Source: Hyphomicrobium sp.
GTDB taxonomy: Bacteria; Pseudomonadota; Alphaproteobacteria; Rhizobiales; Hyphomicrobiaceae
DNA length: 64,000 bases
Direction: 5' to 3'
Assembly (NCBI GenBank): GCA_016793445.1
Contig: JAEUME010000005.1
Location: 124,001 to 188,000, forward strand
Part shown: positions 49,053 to 58,531 of the stretch, piece by piece
How positions within the stretch are numbered: the first letter of the stretch is position 1
How the letters are laid out: each line of letters starts with the position of its first letter
Position numbers and translations under genes: made by a program
The notes under the pieces: generated by a model
What the model saw: only the letters and a program-made list of their open reading frames with translations
Databases searched by the model: none
What the model was told of the DNA's origin: nothing

Positions 49053-49547
49053 ATGACCGAAGAGAACGCTTCCCTTAAAGATCCTGCCGAACTCACCCGC
49101 TATATCGAGACGCGCTTTCACGCGCGCCATCGTGAACAGCTTCCGGAACTGGCGAGGCTTGCGGCGAAGGTCGAGCAGGTCCATGCCGGCGCCCCGGGGG
49201 TGCCGACAGGCCTTGCGGAGTTGTTGCGCAAGATGATCGGCGAACTTGAAGTGCACATGAAAAAGGAAGAGCTGATCGTCTTTCCCGCAATCAGGCGCGG
49301 CGCAGAAGGGATCGAGAACCCGATCGCAATCATGCGCGCCGATCATGACGACCAAGGTGCCGAAATCGCCTACATCCGTAACCTGACAGGTGATCTGACT
49401 CTGCCCGAAGGTGCGTGCCGCACCTGGACGGCGCTCTACCAGGGAATAGGCGATTTCATCGACGATTTCGAAGCGCACGTGCAGCTTGAAAATGAGGTGC
49501 TGTTTCCGCAGTTTGAACATGATGTGCGCAAGGGGGTGCGCTCGTGA
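49053..49547 (+). CDS. Haemerythrin-fold protein, RIC/YtfE-like without N-terminal domain
   Basis: A 164-residue di-iron protein. Metal-binding His/Glu residues lie in TRFHARHREQLPELARLA, MKKEELIVFPAI, MRADHDDQGAEI and FEAHVQLENEVLFPQFEHD. This pattern matches the haemerythrin part of RIC/YtfE iron-sulphur repair proteins, but the N-terminal ScdA-type domain (Cys pair) is absent. It is divergent from an NsrR-like gene with a palindrome between, so it is probably induced by NO. The likely role is to release iron or repair clusters damaged by NO. Confidence 0.92.
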   Translation: MTEENASLKDPAELTRYIETRFHARHREQLPELARLAAKVEQVHAGAPGVPTGLAELLRKMIGELEVHMKKEELIVFPAIRRGAEGIENPIAIMRADHDDQGAEIAYIRNLTGDLTLPEGACRTWTALYQGIGDFIDDFEAHVQLENEVLFPQFEHDVRKGVRS

Positions 49548-49758
49548 ACGATCTGCGTTTCTCTAAATCCACCCGCGTTCATGCCGGGCGGCGTCATAAC
49601 TCCCGAGGCGGACGACGCGTTCAAGACGTTATCCAATGCGCACCAAGCAGCTGATCACCGTCGCGGTTGCGCATGATAAGGATGCCCCATCAAAGGCTGG
49701 GATCAGACGACTAGACGAGCGCCGTTCCTTGATTCCACGAGACTGGAACGGCTCCCGA

Positions 49759-52700
49759 TCAGGCGGCCTGCGCGCCGGGACGTTTGCTGTCGAGGGACGT
49801 TGCTTTTGCAGATTCGGCGCGCGGTTGCGCGTCTTCGCTCTCTGCCTGATGCCGCTGGCCGACGTAGCTGTAGATGGCCGGGATGACAAACAACGTCAGC
49901 AGCGTGCCCAATGACATACCGCCGACGACCACCCAGCCGATCTGCTGGCGGCTTTCCGCGCCCGCACCGCTGGCGATTGCGAGCGGCAGCGCGCCGAGCA
50001 CCATGGCGGCCGTCGTCATGAGAATGGGGCGCAGGCGCAGCACCGCGGCATCGAGCACGGCTTGCGTGCGTTCGACGCCTTCGCGTTGACGGTGGTTGGC
50101 GAACTCGACGATGAGAATGCCATGTTTGGTGATCAATCCGACCAGGGTGACCAGACCGATCTGCGAATAGACGTTGAGCGTTCCACCCGCGAGCCAAAGC
50201 GCTCCGAGCGCGCCGGTCATGGACAAGGGGACGCTCAACATGATGATGAAGGGATCGCGGAAACTCTCGAACTGAGCCGCCAACACGAGATAGATGAACA
50301 CAATCGCGAGCGCGAACACCATCGCGAGACTGTTTGAGGAATCCCGCCACTCGCGGCTGGCGCCGCTCAATGTCGTTTGAACGGTGGCAGGCAGCGCCTC
50401 GCGCTTGGCATTTTCCAGTACGGCTATGGCGTCGCCTACCGTGTAGCCAGGCGCCAGATTGGCCTGGATCGTGACCGAACGGAGCTGATTGAACCGCTTG
50501 AGTTCCTTGGGTGCGACGCTCTCCTTCACGCTGACGATGTTGGAGAGCTGGATCGATTCTCCACGCGGGTTGCGCAGGAAGATGGTCGAGAGCGCCTCAG
50601 GCGTGGAACGGTCGTCAGGCGAAAGCTGAACGTAGACGTCGTACTGCTCGCCGTTTTGTTCAAAGCGCGTGACCTTGCGGCCGCCGAGAAGGGTCTCAAG
50701 CGTGCGCCCGACAACTGCGACGTCGAGGCCAAGGTCGGCAACCTTGGCGCGATCGATTTCGACGCGGATTTCCGGCGTGTTGAGTTTAAGATCGGTATCT
50801 ATGCTCTCAAGGCCCGGATAGTCGCGGATTTTGTCGAGCAGCGTGTCGGAGTAATTCTGCAGATCTTCGTAGGTGCCGGAGGTTTGGAGAACAAATTCGA
50901 TGGGCCGGCCGGAGCCGCGCTGCCCGAACGGGCCTGGCGTCTGCGCGAAGGCCTGGACGCCGGCGATGCGTTTCAGCTTGGGATTGATGTCCTCGATGAT
51001 CTGCTTCTGCAGCCGCGTACGCTGATCCCAGTCGGTGAGCGGTGCCACGACGAGCGCACGCGAAACCTCCGGCGTCCCGCTGATGGTGAGCCTGCCGCGG
51101 ACTTCCGGAACCGTGGCGAGGATATCGTCGATCTGCCGCGCATAGCGCTCTGTGTAAGATATGGTCGCGCCCTCCGGCGCGGTGCCGCGCACGCGGATCT
51201 GTCCGCGATCCTCCTCGGGCGCCAGCTCGGACTTCAGAGCGGTGAAGAATACGCCGCTCATGCCCGCGACGGCGATCGCGACGAGGATAACGAGCGGCCG
51301 CACGCGCAGCAGGGTCCCGAGCAGCCAGCGGTAGCCGTTTTCCAGTCCGACAAAGCCGCGCTCCATGATCTGGAAGAAGCGGCTTGGCCGCGGGTTATGC
51401 CGCAACAGCCTCGCGCTCATCATCGGCGTCAGCGTGAGGGCTACGAAGCCGGAGACGATCACTGCCCCGGCCAGTGTCAACGCGAACTCCAGAAACAGCC
51501 TGCCCGTTTTCCCGGGCGTGAACGCGATGGGGGCATAAACGGCGGCCAGTGTCAGCGTCATGGCGACGACGGCGAAACCGATCTCGCGAATGCCTTTCGC
51601 CGCGGCTGCCGTCGGCTTCATGCCGTTTTCGATGTGGCGATAGATGTTCTCAAGTACGACGATCGCGTCGTCCACGACGAGGCCGATCGCGAGCACCATG
51701 GCGAGCAGCGTCAGCGTGTTCACGCTGAATCCAAGCGCCAGCATGAGGGTGAACGTCGCGATGAGCGATACGGGGATGGTGACGATGGGGATGAGGGCTG
51801 CGCGGAAGGAACGCAGAAAAAAGAAGATCACAAGGGCGACGAAGCCGACCGCTTCCGCGATGGTGTGGTAGACGGCCTTGATGGAGCGATCGATGAAGAC
51901 CGAGTCGTCGTTGCCGACTTCTGCCTTCAAGGCTTGCGGCATACCGGCGTTGATCTCGGGCAATACCTCATTGACTGCCTTCGATACCTCCAGCGGGTTG
52001 GCCGTCGATTGCTTGATGATGCCGACCGCGATGGCGGGCGCGCCGCCGTAGGTGGACGTGCGCCGCTCATCCTCCGCCCCAAGCTCGATGCGCGCCACCT
52101 CGCCAAGTTTGACCTGGTGGCCGTTTGCGATCTTGATGACAATGTTGCGGAACTGCTCGGGCGTCGACAGACCGGTACGCGACAGGACGGGAAATTCACG
52201 TTCTGAGCTCTCGATGCGACCGGCGGGGATCTCCGCGTTCTGCATACGCAACGCGTTCTCGACATCCTGGACCGTGAGATTGAACGCCGCCAAACGCACA
52301 CGATCAATCCACACGCGCATGGCATAGCGGCGCTCGCCGTAGATCTGCACGTCGGCGACACCGGTCAGCGTTTTCAGCCGGTCGGTCACATAGCGGTCGA
52401 TGTAGTCGGTGATCTCCAGGCTCGACAGGGTTGGACTTGTGAACACAAGAAACATGATGGCCTGTGCGTCGGCCTCGATCTTGGCGATGACAGGTTCGGT
52501 GATCTCTTCAGGCAAGCGGCCGCGCACGCGCGCCACGCGGTCGCGCACGTCGCTGGCCGCGACGTCCGGATTGATCTCGGGCCGGAAGCGCACGGTGATG
52601 CGGCTCGACTCCGAGCGGCTGGTGGATTCAAGCACGTCGATGCCTTCGATGCCTGCAATCGAGCCTTCGAGGATCTGAGTGACCTGTGTCTCGACGATGG

Positions 52701-52869
52701 TGGCTGATGCGCCCGGATAGTCTGTCGTCACCGAAATGATCGGCTCGTCGACGTTGGGAAATTCGCGCACCGTAAGGCGCTGGAACGACACCAATCCCAA
52801 AAGGACAAGCATAAGGCTGAGTACGGTGGCGAAGACCGGTCGCCGGATGCAGAATTCCAGAATACCCAT
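49759..52869 (-). CDS. RND efflux pump inner-membrane subunit (HAE1/AcrB-like)
   Basis: A 1036-residue proton-driven exporter, the usual length for this family. Twelve membrane helices and two large periplasmic loops are predicted from the layout (first helix at MGILEFCIRRPVFATVLSLM). The transmembrane motif GLVVDDAIVVLENIYRH (about 400-416) carries the acidic pair of the proton relay. The start at 52869 shares one base with the adaptor stop, so the two are coupled. With the adaptor it exports drugs or toxic compounds; no outer-membrane channel gene is nearby. Confidence 0.95.
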   Translation of the reverse strand: MGILEFCIRRPVFATVLSLMLVLLGLVSFQRLTVREFPNVDEPIISVTTDYPGASATIVETQVTQILEGSIAGIEGIDVLESTSRSESSRITVRFRPEINPDVAASDVRDRVARVRGRLPEEITEPVIAKIEADAQAIMFLVFTSPTLSSLEITDYIDRYVTDRLKTLTGVADVQIYGERRYAMRVWIDRVRLAAFNLTVQDVENALRMQNAEIPAGRIESSEREFPVLSRTGLSTPEQFRNIVIKIANGHQVKLGEVARIELGAEDERRTSTYGGAPAIAVGIIKQSTANPLEVSKAVNEVLPEINAGMPQALKAEVGNDDSVFIDRSIKAVYHTIAEAVGFVALVIFFFLRSFRAALIPIVTIPVSLIATFTLMLALGFSVNTLTLLAMVLAIGLVVDDAIVVLENIYRHIENGMKPTAAAAKGIREIGFAVVAMTLTLAAVYAPIAFTPGKTGRLFLEFALTLAGAVIVSGFVALTLTPMMSARLLRHNPRPSRFFQIMERGFVGLENGYRWLLGTLLRVRPLVILVAIAVAGMSGVFFTALKSELAPEEDRGQIRVRGTAPEGATISYTERYARQIDDILATVPEVRGRLTISGTPEVSRALVVAPLTDWDQRTRLQKQIIEDINPKLKRIAGVQAFAQTPGPFGQRGSGRPIEFVLQTSGTYEDLQNYSDTLLDKIRDYPGLESIDTDLKLNTPEIRVEIDRAKVADLGLDVAVVGRTLETLLGGRKVTRFEQNGEQYDVYVQLSPDDRSTPEALSTIFLRNPRGESIQLSNIVSVKESVAPKELKRFNQLRSVTIQANLAPGYTVGDAIAVLENAKREALPATVQTTLSGASREWRDSSNSLAMVFALAIVFIYLVLAAQFESFRDPFIIMLSVPLSMTGALGALWLAGGTLNVYSQIGLVTLVGLITKHGILIVEFANHRQREGVERTQAVLDAAVLRLRPILMTTAAMVLGALPLAIASGAGAESRQQIGWVVVGGMSLGTLLTLFVIPAIYSYVGQRHQAESEDAQPRAESAKATSLDSKRPGAQAA

Positions 52870-54119
52870 CAGCCTCTCCGATTGGCGTGGGTGCTTGAGG
52901 AATTCACGTTGGTCTCAGGCAGGGAGCCGTCGGAACGGTTGCGCGATTGCTCGGTGACGGAGGGGGTGATCTCCACCATTGAACCATTGCGCAGCTTATG
53001 GTGGCCTGCGGTTACGACGCGCGCACCTGCCGCGAGCCCCTCGAGGACCTCAACTTCCGCGTTGGCGCGGCGCCCCAATTGGACTTTCGCTTCAACCGCC
53101 TTGTTCTCATCGACCTTGAAAACGAATGTTTCCTCGCCGCGCGGTATAATGGCGGACTCCGGAATCAAAACCACATCGCGTTGGGAGGCCCCAATGACCT
53201 TTATGCGCGCAAAAAGGCCGGGCCGCAGGATATAACCGGTGTTCTCCAGGCGCGCGCGGATCTGAAGTGCGCGGCCGTTCACATCCACCAACGGATCTAT
53301 GGCGTAGATCTCACCGGTGAACGTGCGATCCGGAAAGGCGTCGACCTTCAGCTCGATTGTCTGGCCATTCGAGACGTCACGCAGATGCGTCTCTGGGATC
53401 TTGAAGTCGACTTTAAGCGTGTCGATCTTTTCCAGGTTGGCGATGGCCGTACCGACATTGACGAACGCGCCGACGGACACGCCGCGCAGGCCCACAATGC
53501 CATCGAAGGGCGCTCGTAAATCAAGCTTGGACAGCCGCGTCTTGGCGAGTTCGAGAGTAGCCTTGGCAGTTTCGAAGTTGGTTTCCGCCTCGTCGCGCGA
53601 GCGCCCCGTAACGATTCCCGTCTTGGAAAGCGTTTGCGCGCGCTGGTTGTTGGCGGTCGCAAGGGCGAGCCGCGCTTCGGCGTCCGCAACCTCGGCTTTG
53701 GCAAGCGCGTCGTCGAGCCTGACGAGGACCTGCCCCTTCTGAACGGGACGGCCCTCCTGAAAGGCAATTTCGGTAATCCGGCCAGCGATCTCATTGGCGA
53801 GAACGACCGACTCGTCGGAATGCAGCGTGCCGATGGCTCTTATGTCGCTTGAGGTTCTCGCCGCACGCGCACCGGAAACTTCGACCGTCACAGCACGATC
53901 CGGCCGGCGCTTGGCATCCTCAGCCTGCTCGCTGTCAGGCCCGGTCCCACGCGCCCAGAAGCGGGTTTCGACGGACTTAAATAGATTAACAGCGGCGAGG
54001 CGCACTTGGGCGTCTGTGGAAACCAGCCACGCACCGCCTGCAGCCAGCCCCAAGAGGAGCAGGTATGCGGTCACCCGGGCGATCCGGCTTCCTTTTGAAT
54101 TCATGAGCGAATTCTCCAT
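52869..54119 (-). CDS. RND membrane fusion (adaptor) protein
   Basis: A 416-residue periplasmic adaptor. An N-terminal membrane anchor (VTAYLLLLGLAAGGAWLVST) is followed by a charged stretch, the lipoyl half-motif GRPVQKGQVLVRLDDALAKA, an alpha hairpin (about 145-200), a beta-barrel and a C-terminal region with QLGRRANAEVEVLEGLAAGA. This order is typical of HlyD/AcrA-type proteins. It precedes the RND subunit and is coupled to it. A Ser-rich tail ends the protein. Regulator not adjacent. Confidence 0.93.
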   Translation of the reverse strand: MENSLMNSKGSRIARVTAYLLLLGLAAGGAWLVSTDAQVRLAAVNLFKSVETRFWARGTGPDSEQAEDAKRRPDRAVTVEVSGARAARTSSDIRAIGTLHSDESVVLANEIAGRITEIAFQEGRPVQKGQVLVRLDDALAKAEVADAEARLALATANNQRAQTLSKTGIVTGRSRDEAETNFETAKATLELAKTRLSKLDLRAPFDGIVGLRGVSVGAFVNVGTAIANLEKIDTLKVDFKIPETHLRDVSNGQTIELKVDAFPDRTFTGEIYAIDPLVDVNGRALQIRARLENTGYILRPGLFARIKVIGASQRDVVLIPESAIIPRGEETFVFKVDENKAVEAKVQLGRRANAEVEVLEGLAAGARVVTAGHHKLRNGSMVEITPSVTEQSRNRSDGSLPETNVNSSSTHANRRG

Positions 54120-54298
54120 CGGACGCGCGCGAAGGCGATGATCTACCCCATTAATCTATTGATACGACTGGAGGGGACACCCGATGTTAACGCTCAAGGG
54201 ATGCCGATCCGTTGCTCGTGAAGTGCAATTATGACACGGGAACCACTTTGATAACAGGTTTCAGTCAAGGCATGGCCGAGCACAAGGGTTCGCAAAAG

Positions 54299-54322
54299 AG
54301 CCGGGCCGCAATGGGCCCGGCT
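54299..54322. terminator. Intrinsic terminator after the VOC gene
   Basis: Arms AGCCGGGCC (54299-54307) and GGCCCGGCT (54314-54322) are exact complements with a 6-nt loop. The minus strand then reads CTTTT after the hairpin, and the plus strand CTTT. It lies 44 bp after the stop of the gene at 54367. Confidence 0.75.
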
Positions 54323-54366
54323 CTTTGTGGTGTGAATTCGACTCGCAAAGCTTAAATCTGGAAGTG

Positions 54367-54864
54367 TCAGGGGCAGTTCGCCTTTTCCTGGAATTCGCGG
54401 GCGGCCGTCATCAGCTCCTCTGGGGTAAGATCGCGTTGATGCGTGGCTATCGACCAGCGATGTCCGAAGGGGTCCACCAACACGCCATAGCGATCACCCC
54501 AGAACATGTCGGCCGGCGGCATGATAATGTTGGCGCCCGCGGCTTGCGCGGTTGTCATGAAGGCATCGACGTCATCGACATTGAGATGCAGCGTGACGGG
54601 TGTGCCATTCAAGGCCTTGGGCGAAAGTGAACCATACTGGGGTGATTCATCGGTGAGCATGACGGTTGCGCCGTTGATCGTGATGGCGCCGTGCATGAGT
54701 TTCCCGTCCTTTCCCGGTATCCGCAGCAACTCCTGCGCGCCGAAGGCCTTCTTATAGAAATCGATGGCGTCGTTAGCGCCCGCGCATACGATATGAGGCG
54801 CGAGATTGGATGTCGTCTCTTGGCTGGCGCTCGAGGCTTGAGGTTTGGTTTTGAGATCACTCAT
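54367..54864 (-). CDS. VOC-family (PhnB/glyoxalase-like) protein
   Basis: A 165-residue soluble protein of the vicinal-oxygen-chelate superfamily. APHIVCAGANDAIDFYKKAF opens the fold, with AITINGATVMLTDESPQ, TPVTLHLNVDDVDAFMTTAQ and GDRYGVLVDPFGHRWSIATH following, typical of the PhnB-like group. A polar N-terminal extension (about 1-22) precedes it. The metal site is not well defined in this group. The neighbouring gene encodes a YCII-like protein; such pairs often lie next to ECF sigma genes, but none is seen here. Confidence 0.92.
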   Translation of the reverse strand: MSDLKTKPQASSASQETTSNLAPHIVCAGANDAIDFYKKAFGAQELLRIPGKDGKLMHGAITINGATVMLTDESPQYGSLSPKALNGTPVTLHLNVDDVDAFMTTAQAAGANIIMPPADMFWGDRYGVLVDPFGHRWSIATHQRDLTPEELMTAAREFQEKANCP

Positions 54865-54927
54865 AATTGGGTCTCCTACTCGTGTTCGTTATAATGAGTG
54901 GTGATCGCGCCGCTTTTCTGTGGCCGT

Positions 54928-55359
54928 TCAACCTGCCCGGCGCTTGGCCGCCCCAGCCATGATCCGCTCCTCCTGCTCGCGCAGCTCGGGTGTCATGGCG
55001 TCGCCGAAATCTTCCATCGTGAAAAGCGGACGGATCTCGATGTCGCTGGCTTCTTCATGCGGATTGGGGCAGCGTTTGACCCAATCGATAGCTTCCTGCA
55101 TCGATTTGACTTCCCATAGCCAGAAGCCTGCGATCAGTTCCTCCGTTGCGGAAAACGGCCCGCCGGTAACAGTGCGGTCCGAACCGGAGAAATGCACCCG
55201 CACGCCCTTGGAGGTCGGCTGGAGGCCTTCGCCCGCCAACATGATGCCGGCGTTGACAAGCTCCTCGTTGAACTTGCCCATGGCGGCAAGAAGTTCGGTG
55301 CTGGGCATCGTGCCGGCTTCTGAGTCCTCGGTGGCTTTGACGATCACCATGACTTTCAT
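54928..55359 (-). CDS. YCII-related (DGPF-type) protein
   Basis: A 143-residue soluble protein with MKVMVIVKATEDSEAG at the start and FNEELVNAGIMLAGEGLQPT, TVTGGPFSATEELIAGFWLW and VKSMQEAIDWVKRCPNP following, the pattern of the YCII/DGPF family. GGGAGAATC precedes the ATG at 55359. In other genomes such proteins often sit beside ECF41-type sigma factors or VOC proteins. The VOC gene lies 63 bp downstream in the same direction. Confidence 0.92.
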   Translation of the reverse strand: MKVMVIVKATEDSEAGTMPSTELLAAMGKFNEELVNAGIMLAGEGLQPTSKGVRVHFSGSDRTVTGGPFSATEELIAGFWLWEVKSMQEAIDWVKRCPNPHEEASDIEIRPLFTMEDFGDAMTPELREQEERIMAGAAKRRAG

Positions 55360-55550
55360 TGTCGATTCTCCCGTTGCTCCGGTGACGCTGATCTGAACTG
55401 ATTTTTCGGTTTTCTTTTGGACGCGCCAGCATCGGCATAGGTTCCATTTCTGACCCCGTCTGCGTTCGAGACTCTCGATTTGGCTCTCAAGCCAGCCGTT
55501 GGTGGTTCCCGACTCCATGGCGTTTCAGACAGGGCATGTCCTCAGTCACG

Positions 55551-55578
55551 AAAAAAGGGCGGTCCTTTTGGACCGCCC
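55551..55578 (-). terminator. Intrinsic terminator of the PQQ dehydrogenase gene
   Basis: Perfect arms GGGCGGTCC (55557-55565) and GGACCGCCC (55570-55578) have a TTTT loop, and a T-run follows on the minus strand (AAAAAA at 55551-55556). It lies 45 bp after the stop of the gene at 55623. Confidence 0.92.
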
Positions 55579-55622
55579 TCTCACGTGACGATGAAGGCTT
55601 ATGTAGCCTTTTTGGTGTTGCG

Positions 55623-57389
55623 TCAGTTCGCAGCCATCTTCTTGGGAAGCTTGAACGTCCACATCATGCCGCCCTGGTTGAGGTGAGCGACCGTCTTGGC
55701 GACCTCGCCGCCCCACAGGGGAACAGCGCCGCCCCAGCCTGAGATCACAGAGATGAACTGCTCGCCATTCTCCTCCCAAGTGATGGGATTTCCGACGATG
55801 CCCGAGCCGGTGTTGAAGCTGTAGAGTTCCTTGCCGCTGGTTGCATCGAGCGCCTTGAACTCGCCTTCGGGCGTTCCGTAGAACACGAGCCCGCCGGCGG
55901 TGGTGAGCACGCCGCCCCAAAGCGGTGCGCGGTTGTTGGCCTGCCAGACGATTTTACCCGTCATCGGATCAATGGCCTTCATCGAACCGATGTGATCCTC
56001 AAACAGCGGCTTGATCGTGAAGCCTGCGCCCAGATAGGCCGCGCCCTTCTTGTAGGCGACGGGTTCGTTCCAGATGTCCATGCCCCACTCGTTGGAGGGA
56101 ACGTAGAACAGCTTGGTGTCGGGGCTGTAGGCCATCGGCATCTGGTTCTTTCCGCCAAGGAAGCTTGGAACGGCGAAGACGGAGTTGCCCTTCTTGCCGT
56201 CCTTGGAATCCTTGGGGTTGCCAGGACGGTTCTCAGGGTTGAAAACCGGACGGCCATCCTTGCCGATTTCCTTCGCCCAGGTGATCTTCTCAACGAACGG
56301 CCAAGCACCCTGGAAAGCGCCGTTGGTGCGATCGAGAACATAGAAGAAGCCGTTCCGGTCGGCCGTCGCGGCGAGCTTCTTGCCATCTGCGTCGAAGGAG
56401 ACGACCTCGTTCACGCCGTCAAAGTCCCAGCCGTCATTCGGCGTGGTCTGGAAGCCCCACTTGATCTCGCCGGTCTCGACATCGATGGCAAGGCGCGAGC
56501 ACGTCCACTTGTTGTCGCCGGGGCGCATATGCGAGTTCCACGGTGCGGGATTGCCCGTGCCGAAGTAAGCGAGGCCGGTTTCGGAATCAAAGGTGCCGCC
56601 AAGCCAAGTGGCGCCGCCACCCGTCTTCCACAGATCGCCCGGCCAGGTCTCGTTCTTTGTGCCGGTCATGGTGGTCGGCTTGCCGTTCAGCGTTCCCACG
56701 TGTCCTTCGATCACGGGGCGTGACCAGACGATCTCGCCTGTTTCGACGCTACGGGCCTCAACACGTCCGACGACGCCGAACTCGCCGCCCGACACGCCGT
56801 TGAGAAGCAGCGGACCGTGCGCCTTCGTAGGCACGATGAGAGGGGCGGCCGAGAACGAGTAGCCGGCCTTGAAGTCGTCGATGGTCTTGCTCCAGATGAC
56901 CTTGCCCGTTTTGGCATCGAGCGCAACGAGCTTGGCGTCGAGCGTACCGAAGATGAACTTGTTGCCGATCAGCGAGCCGCCGCGATTGATGACGTCGCAG
57001 CAGGGCAGAATGCCTTCGGGCAGGCGGTGATCATACTGCCAGATTTCATGCCCCGTCTTGGTGTCGACGGCCCAAGCGCGCGAGTAGGACCCAGTGAAGT
57101 ACATTACGCCGTCCTTGACGAGCGGCTGCGTCTCCTGGCCCTTCATCTTCTCGCCGCCGAGCGAGATGGTCCATGCGGGAACGAGGCCCTGAACGTTGTC
57201 CTTGTTGATGGTGGTGAGCGGGCTGTAGCGCTGGCCCTGGGTGCCAAGACCGTTGGTCACGACGTCATGCGTCGTCTTGGCGTCGTTGACGATGTCATCG
57301 ATCGTGACATCCGCAGCAAGAACCGGCACAGTCAAGCTGAGCGTAAGCGCAAATGCGCTCGCGGTGGCGTACCACTTGAAAGCTTTCAT
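55623..57389 (-). CDS. PQQ-dependent alcohol dehydrogenase, probable lanthanide type (ExaF/PedH-like)
   Basis: A 588-residue periplasmic quinoprotein that oxidises primary alcohols. The signal peptide (cut near LAA-DV) is followed by an eight-bladed propeller. Key residues are the adjacent cysteines C130-C131 ([10 protein letters not shown]), metal ligands Glu203 (GGEFGV) and Asn280 (GTGNPAPWN), and catalytic Asp322 in [10 protein letters not shown]. Asp324, two residues on, is the extra acidic ligand seen in lanthanide-dependent enzymes (XoxF, ExaF, PedH) and missing in calcium MxaF. The overall sequence is closer to the ethanol dehydrogenase (ExaA/ExaF) group than to MxaF or XoxF. Accessory genes follow upstream on the same strand. 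Confidence 0.93.
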   Translation of the reverse strand: MKAFKWYATASAFALTLSLTVPVLAADVTIDDIVNDAKTTHDVVTNGLGTQGQRYSPLTTINKDNVQGLVPAWTISLGGEKMKGQETQPLVKDGVMYFTGSYSRAWAVDTKTGHEIWQYDHRLPEGILPCCDVINRGGSLIGNKFIFGTLDAKLVALDAKTGKVIWSKTIDDFKAGYSFSAAPLIVPTKAHGPLLLNGVSGGEFGVVGRVEARSVETGEIVWSRPVIEGHVGTLNGKPTTMTGTKNETWPGDLWKTGGGATWLGGTFDSETGLAYFGTGNPAPWNSHMRPGDNKWTCSRLAIDVETGEIKWGFQTTPNDGWDFDGVNEVVSFDADGKKLAATADRNGFFYVLDRTNGAFQGAWPFVEKITWAKEIGKDGRPVFNPENRPGNPKDSKDGKKGNSVFAVPSFLGGKNQMPMAYSPDTKLFYVPSNEWGMDIWNEPVAYKKGAAYLGAGFTIKPLFEDHIGSMKAIDPMTGKIVWQANNRAPLWGGVLTTAGGLVFYGTPEGEFKALDATSGKELYSFNTGSGIVGNPITWEENGEQFISVISGWGGAVPLWGGEVAKTVAHLNQGGMMWTFKLPKKMAAN

Positions 57390-57496
57390 GGAGCGTCTCC
57401 TCGTTTTTACCGGCGCTTCCGTCTTGGGGATTGATTCCCCTGTTTTTTAGGAAGTCGCACTGTGCGAGAAGCTATCCCAGAGCCAATCCGGCTCTT

Positions 57497-57513
57497 ATTG
57501 CCAAATAGTACAA
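57497..57513 (-). promoter_or_regulatory. Shared 17-bp motif upstream of the PQQ dehydrogenase gene
   Basis: ATTGCCAAATAGTACAA (plus strand) lies 108 bp upstream of the dehydrogenase start codon. It differs at one position from the motif at 60859-60875, which lies 105 bp upstream of the pedF-like gene on the same strand. Identical orientation and spacing suggest a common activator site. Confidence 0.7.
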
Positions 57514-57542
57514 ACGGCTTACATCAGAGGACCAGACTAATT

Positions 57543-57558
57543 GGGACTATTTTCCAAT
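57543..57558 (+). promoter_or_regulatory. Diverged inverted copy of the PQQ-locus motif
   Basis: GGGACTATTTTCCAAT on the plus strand is, on the minus strand, ATTGGAAAATAGTCCC, sharing ATTG-xx-AAATAGT-x-C with the motif at 57497-57513 in opposite orientation, 30 bp further upstream of the dehydrogenase gene. It may be a second half of a dyad operator. Confidence 0.45.
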
Positions 57559-57563
57559 AGCCA

Positions 57564-58529
57564 TTATTCAATTTTCTTGCCTACTTCGGGCAAGCGCTCT
57601 GCCTCTAATTTCGGGTAGAGGTGCATTACGGACCGCTCAAATTCGTAGCGTGAGAGCGCAATTTTCTCCAGAGAAGGTGGCAACGGCTGGCGCGCGGTCT
57701 CAAGCATGTCGAGGCCGCGTTCGTAGCTGCGCTGGATGATATCTGCGATCGCCGCCAGCCACTCGTGCGTCTGGGTCAGCGCCCTTTTATCGGCCTCTAC
57801 CGGACCGTGCCCCGGCACAAGCATCTTGAAGTCCAAGTCGCCAAGCGTTGTCAGCGACTGCTGCCAGACGCTCAGATTCGCGTGGGGCGTCGTCGGTGCG
57901 CGGTCGAGAAAGGCGAGATCGCCTGCGATGAGTGTTCCGGAGGTTTCATCGAGGATCACAAGATCCGATGATGTATGTCCCGCCAGCGCGAACAGATGCA
58001 GCCTGCGTCCGCCGATTTCCTCCACGCCGCTCGTCACGGCATGCTTGGGCAGAACAATGTCGGTGCCGCGCATCCAGTCGCGTGCGATATAGTACATGGC
58101 ATCCGAGAAGGCCGCGCCTGCATCGCGCAAACCGTCGATAACACCCTGCGGTGCGGCAATGCTCTCGGCCACGAATGCCTGATTGCCGAACGCATGGTCG
58201 GGATGGAAGTGGGTGATGTAAACCCGCGCAATGTCTTTGCCGGTCAGGGATCGCGCCAGCGTCGCAAGCTCTTCCCCGAAGCGCCGGGAGGGGCCTGTAT
58301 CGATAATGATCGCGCCTTCGGAGCTGTCGAGGATGGTGATGTTGGCAATTGCGCCGCCGTTTTCGAAGGTGATCGGCTGAGGAGCGCCCGCGAGCATCCA
58401 CATGCCATCGGTGACGGCAATGGGTTTCAGCGCATACGTGAGCGGCGCCGAAAGCGCCGAAAACATTGGCAAAAATGGCACTCCGGCTGAAGCAAGCCCC
58501 GCGCGCATCAACGTTCTGCGGTCGATCAT
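57564..58529 (-). CDS. Quinoprotein-associated zinc metallohydrolase (metallo-beta-lactamase fold)
   Basis: A 321-residue exported protein. The N-terminus has a twin-arginine-like RRTLMRAGLASAG signal. The metal site is THFHPDHAFGNQAF (HxHxDH, near residues 108-115), with further ligands in LAGHTSSDLV and PGHGPVEAD. It matches the metallohydrolases found only beside PQQ-dependent alcohol dehydrogenases. The ATG at 58529 lies 2 bp after the SoxYZ-like stop. Its substrate is not known; it probably matures or protects the quinoprotein relay. Confidence 0.9.
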   Translation of the reverse strand: MIDRRTLMRAGLASAGVPFLPMFSALSAPLTYALKPIAVTDGMWMLAGAPQPITFENGGAIANITILDSSEGAIIIDTGPSRRFGEELATLARSLTGKDIARVYITHFHPDHAFGNQAFVAESIAAPQGVIDGLRDAGAAFSDAMYYIARDWMRGTDIVLPKHAVTSGVEEIGGRRLHLFALAGHTSSDLVILDETSGTLIAGDLAFLDRAPTTPHANLSVWQQSLTTLGDLDFKMLVPGHGPVEADKRALTQTHEWLAAIADIIQRSYERGLDMLETARQPLPPSLEKIALSRYEFERSVMHLYPKLEAERLPEVGKKIE

Positions 58530-58531
58530 GC

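Noticed and set aside
50377..52206. 609-codon plus-strand frame
   Set aside because: It is antisense to the RND permease. Its composition (Arg/Gly/Asp-rich) mirrors the complementary strand and is not protein-like.
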